Source: a bacterium
GTDB taxonomy: Bacteria > Patescibacteria > Microgenomatia > Levybacterales > GWA1-39-11
Direction of reading: 5' to 3'
Assembly: GCA_021825285.1 (NCBI GenBank)
Contig: JAKAHW010000029.1
Location: 1 to 9,673, forward strand
DNA: 9,673 nucleotides
Position numbers and translations under genes: made by a program. Of the stretch, positions 5,547 through 9,673 are shown piece after piece; the first letter of the stretch is position 1, and each line of letters starts with the position of its first letter. Below the pieces are notes generated by a model. It made no database searches. It saw only the letters and a list, made by a program, of their open reading frames with translations, and was not told where the DNA came from.

Positions 5547-7139
5547 ATGTATGTTTACGAATTTGGTAACGAGATTTTATTGGTTGACTGCGGTATAGGT
5601 TTTGCGGACGAAACAATGCCGGGGGTAGATCTGGTAATTCCTGACATTTCTTATTTAAAAAATACGACAAAAAAAATAGTTGGAATGATTTTGTCCCATG
5701 GACATGAGGACCATATCGGTGCTCTTCCATTTGTCCTTCCATATTTACCAAATTTTCCTATTTATGCATCAACTCTGACTGCTGCGCTTGCCAATGAAAA
5801 ATTGAAAGATTTTGGAGAAAAAAATAGAGTCCAAACTGTAAAATTCAACGACACCTTAAGGCTTGGTTCATTTACCGTTTCTTTTGCAAGAGTAACGCAT
5901 TCTATAATTGATGCTGCGAATCTTTTAATAAAAACTCCGGTTGGAAATTTTTATCATGGGAGCGATTTTAAGTTTGATTTAACGCCTGTTGATGGAAGAC
6001 CGTCGGAGTTAAACAAAATTGCAAAATGGGGGCAGGAAGGAATTCTTTGTCTTATGTCTGATTGTTTGGGGTCAGAAAGACCGGGGCATTCAAAGTCGGA
6101 ACTTGCGATAGTTGATAGTTTTGATGATGAATTTAGGAAATCAAAAGGGAAAATTTTTGTTACTACTTATTCTTCCAATATATCCCGCATGAATCAGGCA
6201 ATTGAGGTTGCCCAAAAAAATGGAAGGAAAATTTGTTTTATTGGTAGGTCTTTTTTGAAATCAAGAGACATAGGAAGAAAGCTTGGATATATGAATTTTC
6301 CACCAAAAATGGAAATTGCTCCACAAGATGTTAAAAGACTTCCTCCTTCAAGCGTTATGATTTTAATTGCCGGAAGCCAGGCTCAAGTTGAATCGGGACT
6401 TGTCAGAATTGCAAGTAATCAAGACAAAGATATAAGAATTTCAAAAGGCGACACTATTATTTTTTCAGCAGACCCAATTCCCGGAAATGAAGTTAATATA
6501 AACGGTCTTATAGATACGCTCTCAAAAAGAGAAGCAAAGGTTGTCTATTCAGATATAACTGACGAATTCCATGTTTCAGGCCATGGATCACAAAATGATT
6601 TAAAACTTATGGTTTCCTTAACTAACCCGAAGTTTGTTCTTCCAATAGGCGGAACTTATCGGCAAATGGTGGCATACAAGGATTTGGCAAAATCTATGGG
6701 CTATACGGATGACAAAGTAATTTTTGCTGATGATAACCGTGAGATAATTTTTACAGAGAGCGGATTTAGAATTGGAAAAACCGTTAGTTCAAAAAATATT
6801 TACATAGATCAGCTAACGGGAGAGGCTGTTGAAAATTTCATAATTCATGATAGGCAAAAGGTTTCCCAGGAAGGACTTTTGATTGTTATTTGTGAAATAG
6901 AGACTGCAACCGGTCAACTTGCTTCAAAACCTGACATTATTTCCCGAGGTTTTGTTATCCAAAATAAAGAGGATTTTGTCTCAAAATTAGCGGTTTCCCT
7001 GAACAGATCTTTTGAAGGTCAACGAGAGAAAGTAACAAATTTTGTTTATTACAGAAAAATTATCGAGCAAAAGTGTGAAGAATTACTATTCCGGGAAAAA
7101 CGAGAACCCCTTATTATAGCCGTAGTCCTCGAAGTTTAA
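5547..7139 (+). CDS. rnj: Ribonuclease J (metallo-beta-lactamase/beta-CASP)
   Basis: RNase J is a zinc-dependent 5' exonuclease and endonuclease of mRNA decay and rRNA processing. Numbering from Met 5547 (530 residues), the metallo-beta-lactamase motif HGHEDH is at 51-56, followed by H118, the HGSDFKFD block with D140, the SDCLGSERPG segment (171-180) and the beta-CASP motif HVSGH with H346. The C-terminal domain ends in the usual PLIIAVVLEV. The segment normally reading P-x-H-G-E-x-R reads PIGGTYR: Gly 368 replaces the His expected to bind the second zinc. The codon is GGC, two changes from His, so a single base-call error cannot explain it. Homology continues upstream to 5508 but is cut by TGA at 5505. 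Starting at 5547 is therefore only the longest standard ORF, and would remove the first beta-strand. ftsK starts 40 nt downstream. Confidence 0.93.
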   Translation: MYVYEFGNEILLVDCGIGFADETMPGVDLVIPDISYLKNTTKKIVGMILSHGHEDHIGALPFVLPYLPNFPIYASTLTAALANEKLKDFGEKNRVQTVKFNDTLRLGSFTVSFARVTHSIIDAANLLIKTPVGNFYHGSDFKFDLTPVDGRPSELNKIAKWGQEGILCLMSDCLGSERPGHSKSELAIVDSFDDEFRKSKGKIFVTTYSSNISRMNQAIEVAQKNGRKICFIGRSFLKSRDIGRKLGYMNFPPKMEIAPQDVKRLPPSSVMILIAGSQAQVESGLVRIASNQDKDIRISKGDTIIFSADPIPGNEVNINGLIDTLSKREAKVVYSDITDEFHVSGHGSQNDLKLMVSLTNPKFVLPIGGTYRQMVAYKDLAKSMGYTDDKVIFADDNREIIFTESGFRIGKTVSSKNIYIDQLTGEAVENFIIHDRQKVSQEGLLIVICEIETATGQLASKPDIISRGFVIQNKEDFVSKLAVSLNRSFEGQREKVTNFVYYRKIIEQKCEELLFREKREPLIIAVVLEV

Positions 7140-7142
7140 TTT

Positions 7143-7172
7143 TTCACATATAACACTCAAATGGTGTATAAT
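7143..7172 (+). promoter_or_regulatory. Putative ftsK promoter
   Basis: TTCACA (7143-7148, 5 of 6 to the -35 consensus), an 18 bp spacer and a perfect TATAAT (7167-7172) lie in the 40 nt between rnj and ftsK. The -10 box ends 7 nt before ATG 7180, which predicts transcription starting at the A of the start codon or one base before. This is the strongest promoter-like site in the window. Confidence 0.65.
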
Positions 7173-7179
7173 TTTTCGT

Positions 7180-9294
7180 ATGGCAAGGAGAAAGCGTCAT
7201 TATAAAAAAAGAAGTTCTTTTAAGCTCAAGCTTAAAAAGGATACTATTTATACTCTTTCTGCAATCTCATTAATATTACTCGGAATAGTTTTTGCTTTTT
7301 CCTACACCAAAAACGGAGAAATTTTATCAACCGTCAACCTTTATCTAACCTCATATTTTGGAATTTTTGCATTTTTAGTTCCTGTGAATATGGTTTTGAT
7401 GGGATTTCTTTTTTCAAAAATAAAAGCAAATTTTGCCCGTTTCAACGTAACTTTGGGATTTTTAGTTATCACGGTTTCTTTACTTGGACTTTTCCAATCA
7501 GGTTTTCTCGGCGAAAAAATATTCTTAATAACTAATAATTTATTTGGCGGGTTTTTAAACGTTATTTTTTACTTGGCAGGCGGATTAATAGGTTTGGTTA
7601 TTTTTCTCAATCTGTCGTTTCAACAAATTTTTACAATTATTAAAGGTATTTTTGGAGGCTTAGGTTTGGCTGTTAAAAAAGTTCTTCCTCTCCTTAAAAC
7701 CAGAAAGGAGGGAATTTCGGATATGAAACAAATAACTATCAAAGGACTCAATAAAGAACCTATAAAAGAAGAACAAGCCAAAATTCCTTCAAAGGATTTA
7801 GGTAAAAAGGGGGAAATGTCGGAGCAATTAATATTAAATAAGCCTTTGGAAATTGGGGTTTGGGAATATCCTCCTTTATCTCTCTTGTCTGTTCATCCCG
7901 GAAAAAGAGATACGGGGGATGTTAAAAAAATCGCAGGAAAAATTGAAGAAACGCTTAAAAGTTTTGGTATTAAAGCAAGTGTTTCTGAAATTAATATTGG
8001 TCCATCTGTTACCCAGTATGCGCTTGAAATTGCGTTAGGCACAAAGCTTTCCAAAATTACGGCTTTGGCGAATGACTTGGCTCTTGCAACGGAAGCTCCC
8101 ACAGGTCAAATAAGAATCGAGGCTCCAATTCCTGGCAGAAATTTAGTAGGGATAGAAATTCCTAACCGTTCACTTGAGATAGTTTCTCTTAAGACCATGC
8201 TTGAGTCCCAGAATATGCTGAAAGCAAAGTCCAAGCTTGCCGTTCCTTTGGGACTTGATGTTTCGGGAAATACGATTGTTGCAGATCTTGCAAGAATGCC
8301 ACATGTTTTAATTGCAGGAACTACAGGGTCAGGAAAATCGGTTATTGTAAATTCCTTTATTGCTTCGCTTTTATACAGAGCCAGTCCTTCAGAAGTTAAG
8401 ATGATAATGATTGATCCGAAAAGAGTAGAACTTACAGGATATAATGCCATTCCGCATTTGTTGACTCCTGTGGTTGTTGAAACCGACAAAGCAGTATCTG
8501 CTTTGAAATGGGCTATGAAAGAAATGGATGCAAGATATGTAAAATTTGCAGAAAGTGGCGTCAGAAATATTGATGCTTTCAATGAGCTTTCAGGTTTTCA
8601 AGCGCTTCCTTATATAGTTATATTTATTGATGAACTTGCGGATTTGATGGCTTTGGCAGCAGTTGAGGTGGAAGATTCAATTGCACGTCTTGCACAAATG
8701 GCGCGTGCCACAGGAATACACTTAGTGCTTGCTACGCAACGGCCTTCTGTTGATGTTTTAACAGGACTAATTAAGGCAAATATTCCTTGCAGAATTTCAT
8801 TCAGCGTTTCATCAATGATTGACAGTAAGGTTATTATCGATATGCCTGGAGCAGAGAAGCTTTTGGGTAGAGGAGATATGCTTTATGTTCCGCCGGATCA
8901 AGCAAAACCGACAAGAATTCAAGGAACATTTGTTTCAGACCAAGATGTAAAAAGATTGGTTAACTTTATCAAGTCCCGCGGAATTCCGGTTCAATATACT
9001 ACAGAAGTTTTGGAACAGCAGGTAAATTTGAAGCGCGGAAGTCTTGGGGGAACACATATCGATGGCGGAGGAGAAGGTAGGGATGATCTTTTTGACCAAG
9101 CGGTTAGGATTGTGTGTCAGTATGATAGGGCGTCGTCTTCTCTTCTCCAAAGGAGATTGTCGATTGGTTTTAATAGGGCGGCAAGAATTTTGGAACAACT
9201 GGAAGAAATGGGAGTGGTTGGGCCAGGAGACGGTTCAAAACCACGGGAAGTACTCATTAAAGACCCCGACCAATACCTTAGCCAGCTGCAATAA
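7180..9294 (+). CDS. ftsK: DNA translocase FtsK/SpoIIIE
   Basis: FtsK is a membrane-anchored hexameric motor that pumps chromosomal DNA through the closing division septum. The 704-residue protein starts with a strongly basic cytoplasmic tip (MARRKRHYKKR), then about four membrane segments (roughly 24-41, 58-78, 89-107 and 120-147) and a short charged linker (about 175-230), far shorter than in E. coli. The motor carries Walker A GTTGSGKS (380-387), the IDPKRVELTGYN segment, Walker B IFIDELAD with D484/E485, and the ATQRPSVDVLTGLIKANIP block that identifies the FtsK family. A winged-helix gamma domain (about 636-700) includes FNRAARILEQLEEMGVVGP and would read KOPS/SRS-type orientation sequences. 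All domains are intact. A likely leaderless promoter precedes it, and the RodZ-like gene follows after 6 nt, suggesting co-transcription. Confidence 0.96.
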   Translation: MARRKRHYKKRSSFKLKLKKDTIYTLSAISLILLGIVFAFSYTKNGEILSTVNLYLTSYFGIFAFLVPVNMVLMGFLFSKIKANFARFNVTLGFLVITVSLLGLFQSGFLGEKIFLITNNLFGGFLNVIFYLAGGLIGLVIFLNLSFQQIFTIIKGIFGGLGLAVKKVLPLLKTRKEGISDMKQITIKGLNKEPIKEEQAKIPSKDLGKKGEMSEQLILNKPLEIGVWEYPPLSLLSVHPGKRDTGDVKKIAGKIEETLKSFGIKASVSEINIGPSVTQYALEIALGTKLSKITALANDLALATEAPTGQIRIEAPIPGRNLVGIEIPNRSLEIVSLKTMLESQNMLKAKSKLAVPLGLDVSGNTIVADLARMPHVLIAGTTGSGKSVIVNSFIASLLYRASPSEVKMIMIDPKRVELTGYNAIPHLLTPVVVETDKAVSALKWAMKEMDARYVKFAESGVRNIDAFNELSGFQALPYIVIFIDELADLMALAAVEVEDSIARLAQMARATGIHLVLATQRPSVDVLTGLIKANIPCRISFSVSSMIDSKVIIDMPGAEKLLGRGDMLYVPPDQAKPTRIQGTFVSDQDVKRLVNFIKSRGIPVQYTTEVLEQQVNLKRGSLGGTHIDGGGEGRDDLFDQAVRIVCQYDRASSSLLQRRLSIGFNRAARILEQLEEMGVVGPGDGSKPREVLIKDPDQYLSQLQ

Positions 9295-9300
9295 AAAACA

Positions 9301-9673
9301 ATGAGAAAAGTGAGCGATATCCTTCGCGAAGAAAGAGAGAAGAAAGGTTTTTCTTTGGAAGAGGTAGAAAAAACAACTAAGATCAGGAAGGAGTTTCTGA
9401 TCGCCATTGAGGAAGGAAAATTCCATACTCTTCCCTCTGAGTCATATGCCCTGGGGTTTGTTAAAAATTATGCCACTTTTTTAGGTCTTTCCTCAAATAA
9501 AATTTCCCCGCTTTTTAAAAGAGAATATAAAACAGAAAGGGTTCAGGTGGTTCCTGAATTTAGAAAAAAACAAAATGGTTTTAGTAAAAAAATTTTTTTT
9601 AACACTAAAACTTTTGTAATTCTTGCCGCGTTAGTTTTGGTTTTAATCTACATAGTATTTCAATATGGCTCTT
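9301..9673 (+). CDS. RodZ-like HTH membrane protein (3' partial)
   Basis: The frame opens at ATG 9301, 6 nt after the ftsK stop, and runs off the window after 124 complete codons. Residues 3-75 look like the RodZ N-terminal helix-turn-helix domain (HTH_25 type): VSDILREEREKKGFSLEEV, then TKIRKEFLIAIEEGKFHTLP and a YALGFVKNYATFLGL helix. A basic juxtamembrane stretch (about 84-100) leads into one membrane segment (about 104-122). This is the RodZ layout: cytoplasmic HTH, single transmembrane helix, outer domain beyond the window edge. In rod-shaped bacteria RodZ links MreB to the elongation machinery; whether MreB exists here cannot be seen. No Shine-Dalgarno sequence and no separate promoter are visible, so it is probably translated from the ftsK transcript. 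Confidence 0.85.
   Translation, partial: MRKVSDILREEREKKGFSLEEVEKTTKIRKEFLIAIEEGKFHTLPSESYALGFVKNYATFLGLSSNKISPLFKREYKTERVQVVPEFRKKQNGFSKKIFFNTKTFVILAALVLVLIYIVFQYGS

Noticed and set aside
8106..8582. A 158-residue open frame on the minus strand inside ftsK
   Set aside because: It is antisense to the conserved FtsK motor and has no recognisable domain or upstream signal; a shadow of the real gene.
9586..9600. A7T8 tract resembling a terminator or slippage site
   Set aside because: It lies within the intact RodZ-like frame (Ser-Lys-Lys-Ile-Phe-Phe), with no GC stem before it.

Overview
This is an AT-rich bacterial window carrying compact housekeeping genes. The gene set is rpsO-pnp, RNase J, an FtsK of about 700 residues and a RodZ-like HTH protein, set beside a proteaseless Lon-type ATPase and a degenerate DHH protein. 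Together with tiny intergenic gaps, no visible Shine-Dalgarno sequences and 7 of 7 visible stops being TAA, this points to a Patescibacteria/CPR genome, most likely Microgenomates. The lineage is an inference from gene content and protein flavour, not from a marker search. I see no mobile element, CRISPR array, tRNA or rRNA, and no gene-free stretch longer than about 75 bases.

Layout. Bases 2-790 hold the 3' part of an NrnA-like DHH protein whose catalytic motifs have decayed. Bases 855-1121 are rpsO (ribosomal protein S15) and 1193-3565 are pnp (polynucleotide phosphorylase, with an unusual RG-rich tail). A convergent minus-strand gene at 3574-4230 encodes a multi-pass membrane protein with two internal repeats resembling lycopene cyclase domains. 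Diverging from it across 44 bp is a Lon-family AAA+ ATPase (4275-5465) with no peptidase domain. RNase J follows (5547-7139, with conserved coding sequence reaching back to 5508), then ftsK (7180-9294) and the first 124 codons of a RodZ-like gene (9301 to the window end).

Functionally the window is an RNA-turnover neighbourhood (NrnA-like protein, S15, PNPase, RNase J) followed by a cell-division/envelope pair (FtsK, RodZ-like).

The two most interesting signals are these. (1) RNase J: a perfect TATAAT box sits 6 nt before ATG 5493, and that ATG is in frame with the conserved N-terminal beta-strand of RNase J, but codon 5 is TGA. No ATG, GTG or TTG lies between the TGA and Met 5547, which is already past the conserved GGxGD motif. 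The same protein has Gly in place of the His expected to bind the second zinc. (2) Several genes have a -10 box ending only 6-9 nt before the start codon, with no ribosome binding site, which implies leaderless mRNAs as the normal mode here.
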